Positions 25,401 through 33,243 of a stretch of DNA of 64,000 nt are shown one piece after another (positions within the stretch are counted from its first letter, which is position 1; each line of letters starts with the position of its first letter). The stretch comes from a virus: positions 1-64,000 of IMG/VR virus record IMGVR_UViG_3300042922_000911, one strand, 5' to 3'. A program made the position numbers and the translations under genes. The notes under the pieces were generated by a model, which did not search any database, was not told the DNA's origin, and was given only the letters and a program-made list of their open reading frames with translations.

Positions 25401-26552
25401 CTCATGCCCTCGACGGCCGCCGGGCTCGGCCTGGACGAAGCCAACATCATGGACCCGAAGAAGAACCTGCGCGCGGGCGCGAAGCACCTCGGCTACCTGC
25501 TCAAGAAGCACAAGGGGAACGTGCGCCTCGCCCTCGCCGAGTACAACGGCGGCGGCGCGGCGGTGGCCATGAGTACCGACCCCGGCCATGAGCATCAGCG
25601 CGTTTTCGAGAACCCCAACAACCACGACCCCAAGAAGCCCAACAGCTACTTGCAGACCTACAACTATGCCAACGAGATTGAAGGCGGCCTCGACGAGGGG
25701 CGCGTCGCGCTCGAGGGGCCAGCGTCTTCGTCCCTGCGGGGCACCGGCCGGTATCAGCCGGCACCGGCGGGCGTCGCCCCCGGCGAGGGCCTGGGCGGCA
25801 TCAAGTCGCTTGATGCGTGGGAAAAGAGCGTGCTGGCGCGTAAGGGCACGAATCCGAAGCTGCGCGCGGCGATCATGGCGCTCATTCGCAAGGCCGAGGC
25901 CGACGGCATCCGGCTCGATCTCAGCTCGACGCACCGCGACTATGCGACGCAAAAGGCGCTTTATGAAGACGCCGTGCGCCGGCACGGGCCGAATCAGCGC
26001 ATGGTCGCGAAGCCCGGCCACAGCCACCACAACCACGGTGTCGCGGTGGACTTCAACCAGGCGCAGCCGCTCGACCCGAAGACCTATGCATGGATGCAGC
26101 GGCACGCCCCCGAGGTCGGCTTGTTCCAGCCCATGAGCTGGGAGAGCTGGCATTGGGAATTGGCCGAAGACCCCGCAAGCCGTGGCTCGGGCGACTTGCC
26201 GCACCCGCTCGCCGGCAAGCCCGCTGCGGCGCGCACGGCCGCCAAGCCCCCGGCGAAGCCTGCCGCCAAGCCCAACGGTAGGTCGGCGACGAAGCCCGCA
26301 GCGGCCCCGCTCGCCCCGGCCTACAAGCCGCCGGCACAGCTCGCGCCGCCGGGCAGCGGCCTCGACGGGGCGATTCAGAATTTCTTGCGTCAGGGCGCGG
26401 CCCCGGCCTCGGCCCCGGCGCAGATTTCACAGGTCTTCTACGTGAACGGCAACAACCCCGATCTTGACGGCATGCGCCGGGCCGCGCATCAGGGGGCCAT
26501 GGATGGCCTCGCCGCGGCCGAGGCTTCCAAGCGCGCCATGTGGAGCAGCTAA
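22476..26552 (+). CDS. Tape measure protein with lytic transglycosylase and M15 peptidase domains
   Basis: 1358 residues. The N-terminal helical part and Gly/Ala-rich hydrophobic stretches (about 190-275 and 425-490) are typical of tape measures, which set tail length and enter the cell envelope. Around residues 925-1035 there is a goose-lysozyme/SLT-type domain: GVPVDLLLGVANQESRGD (catalytic Glu in QES), GLMQLMPSTAAGLG, LALAEYNGGG. Around 1113-1225 there is a VanY/D,D-carboxypeptidase M15 domain: LSSTHRDYATQK, KPGHSHHNHGVAVDF, ESWHWE with the zinc ligands. A Pro/Ala/Lys linker and a short tail follow. One sugar-cutting and one peptide-cutting activity in the same protein is notable. Two in-frame repeat copies (22866, 22893) encode VTQG. 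Confidence 0.9.
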   Translation: MNEKLAFEAEIDTKRAIGQLGLIEAKVREIAKTTAPAHGGGIEPIDSVSFKRSMGEVTTGLGKLKTVQKDFQADLKRGMDALADSQSAKLRTMVTNQTQAFRQLNQEIARAQANVNALALAQGAASRVPSVTQGGALIPVTQGSRAVVPYGAGGALMGQTRALAPGRNEVIHRWAHGHHPNERRGGSVSLLDSMMGVGVGGASMGGGGSGGGLLGGGASALAAGGIGAAIATAGRSLMGALAKSVGLAAAGLRFLGPVGVGTALALGSVPALNDRANRNVAPGTDTGNELVDRTMRNLELQYRDMKREVEGKKDDGKNTAQRILDTIGGFFFGYAAEGKTLDNGPSQPGARDTLPGGGGGVPPKGPSIGPDGLLTPPPGRWTGAPSIESLTREYAAEQAKAVAGEKDEATGDAKGGIWENLKDWFTNNKAVAGLGAGVVGAGAAMALMGGPKMAAMRGLMGRVGGLGSLLGGGGMMYYANRAVASVAEQGVQEADMGTRLAGDQDTEGLFDKIHRRAKFLQFTQLEANSAADALGGQMGSKDLVFDTESSLKFSRALGLSAEHGASMLGGAGRAGVMQQGGVMSFTRQLAAGFDQSKMVGRQTEVTEGMIDVLTDMAGRVGALGEGERSSAIAMLTHLNKSGNPMFQGAAGAQLVKGMGHAFQPGAGGNVVADANFAMAIQSAAVKSGKPLSFVDLNIRREEGASTRNLQALGEHMNSRMKGDSKQMQDARIAYLHDQMGGSLNYTQARDLLKITKNLTDFGDQKAINEIVGEDVLNKQVDKNMDHKNARLARQTAVMADDLRRSVGEALLPTFKLIQTATTTLGKDLMDHAKPAIGEFNGAILELIPTVKEAVGAIADGVATLGGKVAEAVVPSAHAAGALPGVGRLLSGGGNGKFNMAVGHQSVTGHQDALRRMAASGIDMAELEKVSAETGVPVDLLLGVANQESRGDATRIGPKAWDSGYNRWDRARGLMQLMPSTAAGLGLDEANIMDPKKNLRAGAKHLGYLLKKHKGNVRLALAEYNGGGAAVAMSTDPGHEHQRVFENPNNHDPKKPNSYLQTYNYANEIEGGLDEGRVALEGPASSSLRGTGRYQPAPAGVAPGEGLGGIKSLDAWEKSVLARKGTNPKLRAAIMALIRKAEADGIRLDLSSTHRDYATQKALYEDAVRRHGPNQRMVAKPGHSHHNHGVAVDFNQAQPLDPKTYAWMQRHAPEVGLFQPMSWESWHWELAEDPASRGSGDLPHPLAGKPAAARTAAKPPAKPAAKPNGRSATKPAAAPLAPAYKPPAQLAPPGSGLDGAIQNFLRQGAAPASAPAQISQVFYVNGNNPDLDGMRRAAHQGAMDGLAAAEASKRAMWSS

Positions 26553-26554
26553 GC

Positions 26555-26578
26555 GTTACACAGGAAGGTTACACAGGA
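26555..26578 (+). repeat. Two tandem GTTACACAGGA repeats before the tail hub gene
   Basis: Copies at 26555-26565 and 26568-26578. Together they provide GGAAGG ahead of ATG 26578, whose first base is the last base of the second copy. Confidence 0.85.
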
Positions 26579-28107
26579 TGCCCGCAACGACCCGAATCAA
26601 GCTCGAAAACCGCTTCGGCGGCTCGACGGCCTGCAAGATCACGTTCCTCAGTGAGGAAGGGCTGTACACGATCAACCAAGAGCTGCTTGGCTCGACGTGG
26701 CGCGGCCCTTACGACGAGCATCTGATCGACGTGACGACGAACAAGGACCTGTCGAACCCCTGCGGCTCGTTCAGCATGAACCTTCACGACCGGCCGATCC
26801 CCTCGGGGCCGCTCAAGGGGCGTCGGCTTCAAGACGTGTTGAGGCCCCACGACCTCGTAATCATCAGCTTTCGGCGCGGCCCGGTCTTTCGGGGCCAGAT
26901 GATCGGCCTGGTCGGCGCGAAGCCCCTGGTCGTCGAGGACCTGGACCAGAACGGCGCGCGCATCCGTACCGTGAACGTGAGCGGCTTCGACTTCGGAAAG
27001 TTCCTGCTCACGGCTCAGAGCTTCTATTTCAAGGACATGCCCGAAGCCGATCCGGTCGTGGCGCACTTGCGCGGGCAGCTCCCTTTCTTCCAGGAGGACG
27101 GCCCCTTCGCTGCCTACGGCGGCATGGTGCCGCGCCACAAGCTATTCAGCTTCATGCTCGAGCAATGGTTGTTCAAGCTCTCAGGCCTCAACTGGCGGGG
27201 CGGGCAGATGGGCGAGCTGCAATTTCCCCTGCGGAACATGCTGAACCAGACCATGGGCGCGACGTTCGGGGAGATTCCCTTCACCGATCACACGATCGAC
27301 GACGAAATGAGCCTTTACAGCTTCATGAGCAACGTCGCCGAGAAGCCCTGGTGCGAGTTCTTCGTCGATACGTGGCCGATCGACGCCGAGTTCCAATCGG
27401 CCATGGTGCCTGACCCGATGTTGCTCGAGGGGCGCTTGTCGCCCTTCCCCGACCCCGCAATCAACGTCATGCCGCATTTCGTGCTGCGCGAGACACCCTT
27501 CGACAAGGAGAAGTGGAATCAGCTCCCCGTCTTTGAGATCGACAACGAGGTGATCCACCGGGCCGAAACCTCGGGCGAGGGCGACGTGTACAGCATCTAC
27601 TACGCGCGGCCGCCAGCCTACGCGGGGTCTAACACCAGCAACCACGTCGCGGGTCAGGGCATCCCGGCGTTCGACATGGTGGCGCTCGAGCGGTACGGCT
27701 ACCGGCCCTTGATGGTCGAGTGCCGCGGCATCCCCAACGTGCGCGAGGACGACGGCGAAAACCAGTTCACGCCGATGCAGCAGCAAGCCCGCGACTTCAC
27801 GAACCGGCTGGCGCGCTGGTTCTACATGAGCCCCGAGTTCCTGTCGGGCAGCTTCACGTTGCAGGGGAACCCTCAATACAACGTGGGCACGCGGCTTCGC
27901 CGGTTCCTGCCGACTTTTGAACACGGCGACGCCTGGGAGTTCTACATCGAGGGGCTGACCAACACGTTCGCGACCTACGGGCAGTACCGGACGACCCTGC
28001 GCGTGACGCGCGGCCTGCGGCCCGACCAGGACCGCTTTGCCGAGCCGTCGCACCTCGTCAACATTTCCGACTTCAACCTGACGCCGCCGTATTGGGGGAG
28101 GCACTAG
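26578..28107 (+). CDS. Baseplate hub-like protein
   Basis: 509 residues from ATG 26578. Position straight after the tape measure and before the spike-like gene fits a gp27/gpD-type hub. The N-terminal part (KITFLSEEGLYTINQ; FSMNLHDRPIPSG; RPHDLVIISFRRGP) shows the beta-barrel module with a small-molecule-like binding strand pattern common in XkdQ/gp44-type hubs. The C-terminus ends in NISDFNLTPPYWGRH. The call is from context plus general pattern. Confidence 0.6.
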   Translation: MPATTRIKLENRFGGSTACKITFLSEEGLYTINQELLGSTWRGPYDEHLIDVTTNKDLSNPCGSFSMNLHDRPIPSGPLKGRRLQDVLRPHDLVIISFRRGPVFRGQMIGLVGAKPLVVEDLDQNGARIRTVNVSGFDFGKFLLTAQSFYFKDMPEADPVVAHLRGQLPFFQEDGPFAAYGGMVPRHKLFSFMLEQWLFKLSGLNWRGGQMGELQFPLRNMLNQTMGATFGEIPFTDHTIDDEMSLYSFMSNVAEKPWCEFFVDTWPIDAEFQSAMVPDPMLLEGRLSPFPDPAINVMPHFVLRETPFDKEKWNQLPVFEIDNEVIHRAETSGEGDVYSIYYARPPAYAGSNTSNHVAGQGIPAFDMVALERYGYRPLMVECRGIPNVREDDGENQFTPMQQQARDFTNRLARWFYMSPEFLSGSFTLQGNPQYNVGTRLRRFLPTFEHGDAWEFYIEGLTNTFATYGQYRTTLRVTRGLRPDQDRFAEPSHLVNISDFNLTPPYWGRH

Positions 28108-28133
28108 CCCATGACCGCCGAGGTATCACGCTC

Positions 28134-29123
28134 ATGACCTTTCAGCAGTTCCCGAAGTCGCACCAGAACGCCATTCCCGACAAGAAGCCCCACGGCCCCG
28201 ACTACGGGCATAGCGTGCCGGGCTTCAAGACGGCGCGCGTGACATGGGTGCATGAGGAAGAAGGCACCGTTGACCTGTTCTTCGACGACGGAACCGTGCT
28301 GACCCACGTCAAATGCGACATGGGCGAATCCGGCCCCGATCGCGACGGCTGGGACTTGCCCGTGAAGCGGTCTATTGTGCGCGTGCAGTTCGCCAACGGC
28401 CAGCGCACGCACCCGCTCGTCGTCGGCTACCACCGCCGGCAGAACCGCATCAAGAAGCGCCCGCCGAAAAAGGCCAAGCGGCGCGTGTTCCAGAACGGCG
28501 GCCACGTCATGATGCACCACCACGGCGACGTGGAGATTCGGTTTGCCGACGGCACGCAAATCGTCATGAGCCGCACGCAGGAGCCGCCACCCGACACGAC
28601 CGAGAAGGACGACGCCCGCGACGACGACCCGGTGCCCGAGCTCATTCAGGGCAAGGCCCACGAAGATCACACGCAGCAGAAGAAGGAGAACCCCGACGGC
28701 CACCCCATGAAGGCCTGGGAGCGCGGCGAGGTGCCCGACGTGGACCGGCCCAACAAGCCCGCGAAGCCCTTTCAGTACAACATTCGCATGGCCGACGGCA
28801 CGCACTTCCGGTTCAAAGACGGCACCTGGACCGTCAAATGCCCGCACAATATGGCTTTCGAGGCCGAAGACGTGGACTTCAACTGCAAGACCTTCCAGGT
28901 CAGGGCCACCGACAAGATCGAGCTGTACACCGGCCCCTTTGGCGTCTTCGCGACCGGCGTCCACATCACGCCCGGCAACGTCATCGTTCCTGCGACCATG
29001 TTCGCCTGGCAGAACAGCCCGGTCAGCATGATCCCCTTCGTGCCCGGCCCCTTCAACCTGCCGACACCCGTGCCCAACATCGACCCGCTCAACCTCGCGA
29101 CGGCCCCCACCATCGAGCCTTAG
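28134..29123 (+). CDS. Baseplate spike/assembly protein (OB-fold, gpV/gp5-like)
   Basis: 329 residues from ATG 28134. N-terminal OB-like strands (ARVTWVHEEEGTVDLFFDDGT; IVRVQFANGQRTHPLVVGYHRRQ) are followed by short beta repeats (DVEIRFADGTQIV, NIRMADGTHFRFKDG, ELYTGPFGVFATGVHITPGN) as in trimeric beta-helical spikes. A His-rich HVMMHHHGDVE could bind a metal at the tip. Lies between hub and baseplate wedge genes. Confidence 0.6.
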   Translation: MTFQQFPKSHQNAIPDKKPHGPDYGHSVPGFKTARVTWVHEEEGTVDLFFDDGTVLTHVKCDMGESGPDRDGWDLPVKRSIVRVQFANGQRTHPLVVGYHRRQNRIKKRPPKKAKRRVFQNGGHVMMHHHGDVEIRFADGTQIVMSRTQEPPPDTTEKDDARDDDPVPELIQGKAHEDHTQQKKENPDGHPMKAWERGEVPDVDRPNKPAKPFQYNIRMADGTHFRFKDGTWTVKCPHNMAFEAEDVDFNCKTFQVRATDKIELYTGPFGVFATGVHITPGNVIVPATMFAWQNSPVSMIPFVPGPFNLPTPVPNIDPLNLATAPTIEP

Positions 29124-29130
29124 CCGAGCG

Positions 29131-29171
29131 TGGCAGAAACCGGGGGGCGGAACCGCGCCCGGTGCTAGGAT
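29131..29171 (+). promoter_or_regulatory. Shared-family promoter before the baseplate wedge genes
   Basis: TGGCAGAAA box at 29131; TGC plus TAGGAT (29166-29171) exactly 35 bases on. Two repeat copies (29211-29221, 29226-29236) lie in the leader. Confidence 0.65.
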
Positions 29172-29210
29172 TGACCTATTCCCGCGCCTGGCGTGGGTTC
29201 AGGTCATTTC

Positions 29211-29236
29211 GTTACACAGGACGCCGTTACACAGGA
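29211..29236 (+). repeat. Two GTTACACAGGA repeats in a baseplate gene leader
   Basis: Copies at 29211-29221 and 29226-29236. The second runs into AGGAGG, the ribosome site of the gene starting at 29245. Confidence 0.85.
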
Positions 29237-29244
29237 GGCGACCC

Positions 29245-30225
29245 ATGGCACCGCAGCATTTCACCTCGACCGTCAAGCGGCAGCTCCACGTCACCACCCT
29301 CGAGCTGATCGTCGGCAACCGGCCGCCGCTCGTCCTGACGCTCCCCCTCGGGCCGCAGCGTCAGACCTTCATCGAGCCGGCGCGCACGACGGCGAACCAG
29401 ACCCTCGGCGGCTACTACCTGGAAGAGTGGGGGCCTGGCATCAAGCCGATCACCTTGGCTGGGCACACGGGCTTCGCGGTGAAGGTCGCTTACCCCGGTG
29501 CGCCCGCCATGGACGGCTACGAGGGCTTCATGGCGCTCGTCGAAATGTTCCGCACCTACTTCCAGGTCGCTCGAGAGAACAGCCGGCGCAAGGAAGACGA
29601 GGGCGAGCGCCTGGAAATGAACCTGTACCTGTGGGAGGAAGACGAGGCCTGGCGGGTCGTGCCTTCCGGCCCCGACGCCCTGCGCCGGGAGCGCAGCGCG
29701 CAGGCCCCCTTGCGCTTCGACTTTAGCTTGAGCCTCATGGGCGTCGAGAACCTGCGCGATCGCCCGGTGCCCCTGTGGACCGGGCTGCTCGCGCCGCCTG
29801 GCATGGACGTGTTGATCACGGCCATGCGCGAATCCCAAAACTGGATGAACAACGTCCTCAACACCCCGATTATCGCGGGCATCAGCCTCAACAGCGCGGC
29901 GGGCTCCATTGGCGCGGCGCTCGCGAGCATGCGCGAGAAGGTGTCGGCCGTCCGGCAGACGATTGAAGGCGGGCTCGCCGGGGCAAAGGCCGCGCTCGGC
30001 CCGATCATGTCGGTGGCGACCGAGGCGCGCAACCTCATGCGCGAGGTGTCGGCCGCGCTCGCCGCCGGCCAGATGGCGGCGAACGTCGCGCTCGACATTG
30101 CCCGCGGCGCGCGGCACATCTACTGTACGGCGAAGAACCTGGGCAGCATCCTCATGAGCGCGAGCGGCCTGGGCACGATCCTCGGCCAGTGGGAGGCGGC
30201 CAAGCGCGCCATGGTGGCCTGTTAA
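29245..30225 (+). CDS. Baseplate protein, unknown type
   Basis: 326 residues, ribosome site from the repeat (ACAGGAGG). The first about 180 residues are beta rich; the last 130 are Ala-rich helices (SIGAALASMREKVSAVRQTI). Placement before a LysM/gp25-type gene suggests a baseplate initiator or wedge component similar to the gp53 slot. No firm homologue recalled. Confidence 0.5.
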   Translation: MAPQHFTSTVKRQLHVTTLELIVGNRPPLVLTLPLGPQRQTFIEPARTTANQTLGGYYLEEWGPGIKPITLAGHTGFAVKVAYPGAPAMDGYEGFMALVEMFRTYFQVARENSRRKEDEGERLEMNLYLWEEDEAWRVVPSGPDALRRERSAQAPLRFDFSLSLMGVENLRDRPVPLWTGLLAPPGMDVLITAMRESQNWMNNVLNTPIIAGISLNSAAGSIGAALASMREKVSAVRQTIEGGLAGAKAALGPIMSVATEARNLMREVSAALAAGQMAANVALDIARGARHIYCTAKNLGSILMSASGLGTILGQWEAAKRAMVAC

Positions 30226-30821
30226 TGGGCGCGCTGCTTCGTCACCGCCTGAAAGGGCACGAAACGCTGCGATCGCTCGCGGTCGATTACCTCGGCGATC
30301 ACACGCGCTGGGCCGAGATCGCGCACCTGAACCGGCTTTACGCGGATCAATTCGACCTGTTGGCCCTCAAGTGGATTCTCTTGCCGATCGAGGTCGGCCC
30401 GGCGAGCCGCATCAACGGCGATCCGTTCCTGACCGACTTGAACGTGCTGAACGGTGGCCTGGTGCTGACGGAATCGGGGGCTTTGGGCACCGTGGCGGGC
30501 CTGAAAAACCTCGCGCGCGCCATTCTGCGGGCGCTCATGACGCCCAAAGGGGCGCTCTTCGCGCATCCGAGCTACGGCATGGACTTGGAACGCTACGTCG
30601 CGCACACGGGAAACCCCCTGTTTCTGCGCTTCTTGAAGCTGGAAGTCGAGCGCACCATTCTCAAAGACCCGCGCGTTGAGCGGGTCGAGAACGTGCGCGT
30701 GGTCTATCAGCCGACGCAACGCTCGATCGAGATTTTCGGGACGATTCACCCCGTCGCCGTCGAGGACGCGATCGAGCTGCTGGATAGGCAAGGGCGGGGC
30801 GTGATTAGGAGCATGACGTAA
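30225..30821 (+). CDS. Baseplate wedge protein: LysM-like start plus gp25-like domain
   Basis: 198 residues from ATG 30225 (TAATG overlap). Residues 1-50 resemble LysM (HETLRSLAVDYLGDHTRWAEIAHLNRL...ILLPI). From about 85 on the pattern GLKNLARAILRALMTPKGAL, HPSYGMDL, RVERVENVRVVYQ is that of T4 gp25/P2 gpW wedge proteins. The fusion is compact and both parts are common separately in phage baseplates. Confidence 0.7.
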   Translation: MGALLRHRLKGHETLRSLAVDYLGDHTRWAEIAHLNRLYADQFDLLALKWILLPIEVGPASRINGDPFLTDLNVLNGGLVLTESGALGTVAGLKNLARAILRALMTPKGALFAHPSYGMDLERYVAHTGNPLFLRFLKLEVERTILKDPRVERVENVRVVYQPTQRSIEIFGTIHPVAVEDAIELLDRQGRGVIRSMT

Positions 30822-31942
30822 TGGCTGACTTGCAGGCGCTTACCTTCGATCAGATCGTCGGCATGATGGCTGGCGACGTGCTTTCCCACGCGACGGCCGA
30901 CGGCCGGCTGACCGACGTTGTGGAAGGCTCGATCCTGCTGACGCTCTACGAGGGCACGGCCGCGCCCATCGAAGAGCTGATGTACCGCTATCACGTCGAT
31001 CTGCCGATCCGCTACTACCTCGACCAGGCCGAGGGCGTCGCCCTCGAGCGGCTGGTCAAGAACTTCACCTTCGATCAGGTCAAGAAGACGCCTGCGGCGA
31101 AGGCCTCGGGGCAGCTCCGCTACCACGGCGAGGACGCCGCCACCATCCCGGCCAATTCCCGTTGGATCACGCCGCAGGGGCTCGTCGTTCTCGCGAGCGA
31201 GCTGGTGCAGATTGAGGTCGGCACGACGAGCGTCCTGGGCCTCGCGGCCCCCGAGGAAGCGGGGTCGCACGGCAACCTGCTCGCGGGCGTGCAGCTCACC
31301 CCCGTTGAGCCGATCACGGGCGTCACGCATGCGGTCGTCGAGCAACGCTGGACCGGCGGCACCAACTTGACGAGCGACGCCGACCTTCGGCAGGCCGTGA
31401 TCGACTTCCTGGACAGCCTGGTGCGCGGCACCAAGGGCTCGATCGTTCGCGGGTGCCGGGTGAGCGGCTACGGCCGCGTCTACCTTTCCGAGCCGCTGGG
31501 CGGCCGCGTCGTCGTGTGGGTGGACGACGCCGAGGACGCCAACGCGGCGAAGCTGCTCGCGTGCGCCGACGAGCTCGACACCAACTGGAAGGCCGCGGGC
31601 ATCATCATTTATTTGTTCCACCGGCCGGAACACGTCTTCGACATTGAAGCCGAGGTCTTCAACGACGGCACGGTGCCCCAAGAAACGCTTGAGGCCAACA
31701 TCGAATCGGCGTGGCGCAGCTACGTGGATACCGGCAAGCGCATGGGCGACTGGCTGACCCGCCTCGAGCTGATGGAAGTCGCATCCAAAGTGGCCGGGTA
31801 CAACGGCGTGAACATTTTCAGCCCCGGCAACGACTTCCGCATCAAGCCGAGCCTGAACCGCTACAACACCAAGTTCGGCGTCGGCGAGCTGTACCCCTAC
31901 GAAAAGCTCAAGATCGGCACGATTACTTGGAGGGCTGACTAA
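30821..31942 (+). CDS. Baseplate J-like protein
   Basis: 373 residues, one base overlap with the previous gene. The gp25-then-J order is the standard myovirus arrangement. Segments LTDVVEGSILLTLYEGTAAPIEELMY, GVQLTPVEPITGVTHA and TKGSIVRGCRVSGYGRVYL match the gpJ/gp6-like wedge family that forms the baseplate ring around the hub. Confidence 0.8.
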   Translation: MADLQALTFDQIVGMMAGDVLSHATADGRLTDVVEGSILLTLYEGTAAPIEELMYRYHVDLPIRYYLDQAEGVALERLVKNFTFDQVKKTPAAKASGQLRYHGEDAATIPANSRWITPQGLVVLASELVQIEVGTTSVLGLAAPEEAGSHGNLLAGVQLTPVEPITGVTHAVVEQRWTGGTNLTSDADLRQAVIDFLDSLVRGTKGSIVRGCRVSGYGRVYLSEPLGGRVVVWVDDAEDANAAKLLACADELDTNWKAAGIIIYLFHRPEHVFDIEAEVFNDGTVPQETLEANIESAWRSYVDTGKRMGDWLTRLELMEVASKVAGYNGVNIFSPGNDFRIKPSLNRYNTKFGVGELYPYEKLKIGTITWRAD

Positions 31943-32820
31943 TGCCCGAGCAGTTTCTTACACAGGAACAGCGCCAGGATATGTATCGGCGCATCTTTGC
32001 GGCGATTCCTCGCACCTTCCTCGACCCCAAGCACCCCGATAACGAGCTGATTGTCGGGGCGATCGCCTACGCCGTGGCCTACACCGAGGCCCACTGGCTC
32101 GAAATCGAGCGCGAACAGTTCCTCGACACGGCAACGATCGACGGCCTGACCCGCTTCGGCAACTGGTTCGGCGTGCCGGTCGAGAACGGCGAAGACGTGG
32201 AAGTGTACCGGCAGCGGCTTCAACAGGCGCTTTACGGCCCGCGTCAAACCATCAAGGCGATCGAGAACGTCGTCGGCGCGGCCACGGGGCTGACCGTCAG
32301 GGTTCATGAGGTCGGCCGCGACATTGTGACCATGAACCGGGGGGCCTGGACCGGCAAGAAGCTCCTGGGCGAAAGGTACTGCTGGGCGGTCTTTGAGGTC
32401 GTCACCGAGGGGCAAACGAACAAGGTCGTGAAGTTCATGGACCGCATTCGCGCCGCCGGCACGCGCTGGCGGCACATCGAGCGCGTCTATCACTCGATCC
32501 TGCACGACCTCGCGCCCGGCGGCGTGATCAGCCGCGAGCGCACGAAACACTGGTCGCTCGAGTTCCCCGAGATTCCCTTCCCGCTCTTCCCCGCGACGGC
32601 CAACCGCGAACACCTCGCGGCCCGTGGCTCGATGTGGGGCCGCGACTTCACGAAGCACTCTTACCGGCACGTCGAGCGGGCGCAGCTCATTCGGCCACTG
32701 GACGTTACACAGGAAGAAACGGAACACACAGTCCTGTGTAACTTCTTGCCTGACGACGCCCCGCTCTTCGCCTGGAACGATTCGGCGAGCCTGTGGGATG
32801 AATCCCGCTGGGCCAACTAG
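31942..32820 (+). CDS. Tail protein I-like / baseplate fibre adaptor
   Basis: 292 residues, one base overlap with the J-like gene. The slot and the helix-rich N-terminus (AIAYAVAYTEAHWLEIEREQ; ETVYRQRLQQAL-like region) fit gpI/DUF2313-type proteins that join baseplate and fibres. Three repeat copies occur inside: LTQE (31957), VTQE (32704) and a minus-orientation copy (32732), the last two as an inverted pair near the C-terminus. Confidence 0.6.
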   Translation: MPEQFLTQEQRQDMYRRIFAAIPRTFLDPKHPDNELIVGAIAYAVAYTEAHWLEIEREQFLDTATIDGLTRFGNWFGVPVENGEDVEVYRQRLQQALYGPRQTIKAIENVVGAATGLTVRVHEVGRDIVTMNRGAWTGKKLLGERYCWAVFEVVTEGQTNKVVKFMDRIRAAGTRWRHIERVYHSILHDLAPGGVISRERTKHWSLEFPEIPFPLFPATANREHLAARGSMWGRDFTKHSYRHVERAQLIRPLDVTQEETEHTVLCNFLPDDAPLFAWNDSASLWDESRWAN

Positions 32821-32847
32821 GTTACACAGGAAAGACGTTACACAGGA
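32821..32847 (+). repeat. Two GTTACACAGGA repeats before a fibre-region gene
   Basis: Copies at 32821-32831 and 32837-32847, starting straight after the previous stop codon. The second provides ACAGGAGGA as ribosome site for ATG 32857. Confidence 0.85.
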
Positions 32848-32856
32848 GGACGCCCC

Positions 32857-33240
32857 ATGCCGACTACCCATTACGGCCTGCCCTACCAGCCCGCCGGTCA
32901 GGGCGATCGCCAGCTCGCGAATCAGGCCCTCGACGGCATCGACGAGAACATTCACGCGATCGCCGTCACGCTCTCGACGCTGGTTCAGAACACAAGCCTC
33001 GGCGAACACGTCGAGGGCGAGGCCCTGGTCGGCGCGCTCGACGGCACCAACCGCGTCTTCACGGTCAGCCGCGCGCCCATCACGGGCACCATGCGCGTCT
33101 TCGCCTACGGCTGCACCCTGCTCGAGGGCGAGCATTTGACGCTCTCGGGTGCCGGTAACAAGACGCTGACGTTCAACCCCGGCTTGCAGCCCCGGCCGGG
33201 CTACCCCGGCAAAGCCAGCTACCGCACGACGGAGGAATAG
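32857..33240 (+). CDS. Hypothetical fibre-region protein
   Basis: 127 residues with repeat-derived ribosome site. Helical N-terminus, then a beta domain (LDGTNRVFTVSRAPITGTMR...LTLSGAGNKTLTFN) seen in short phage structural proteins between baseplate and fibres. Specific role unknown. Confidence 0.55.
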   Translation: MPTTHYGLPYQPAGQGDRQLANQALDGIDENIHAIAVTLSTLVQNTSLGEHVEGEALVGALDGTNRVFTVSRAPITGTMRVFAYGCTLLEGEHLTLSGAGNKTLTFNPGLQPRPGYPGKASYRTTEE

Positions 33241-33243
33241 CCC

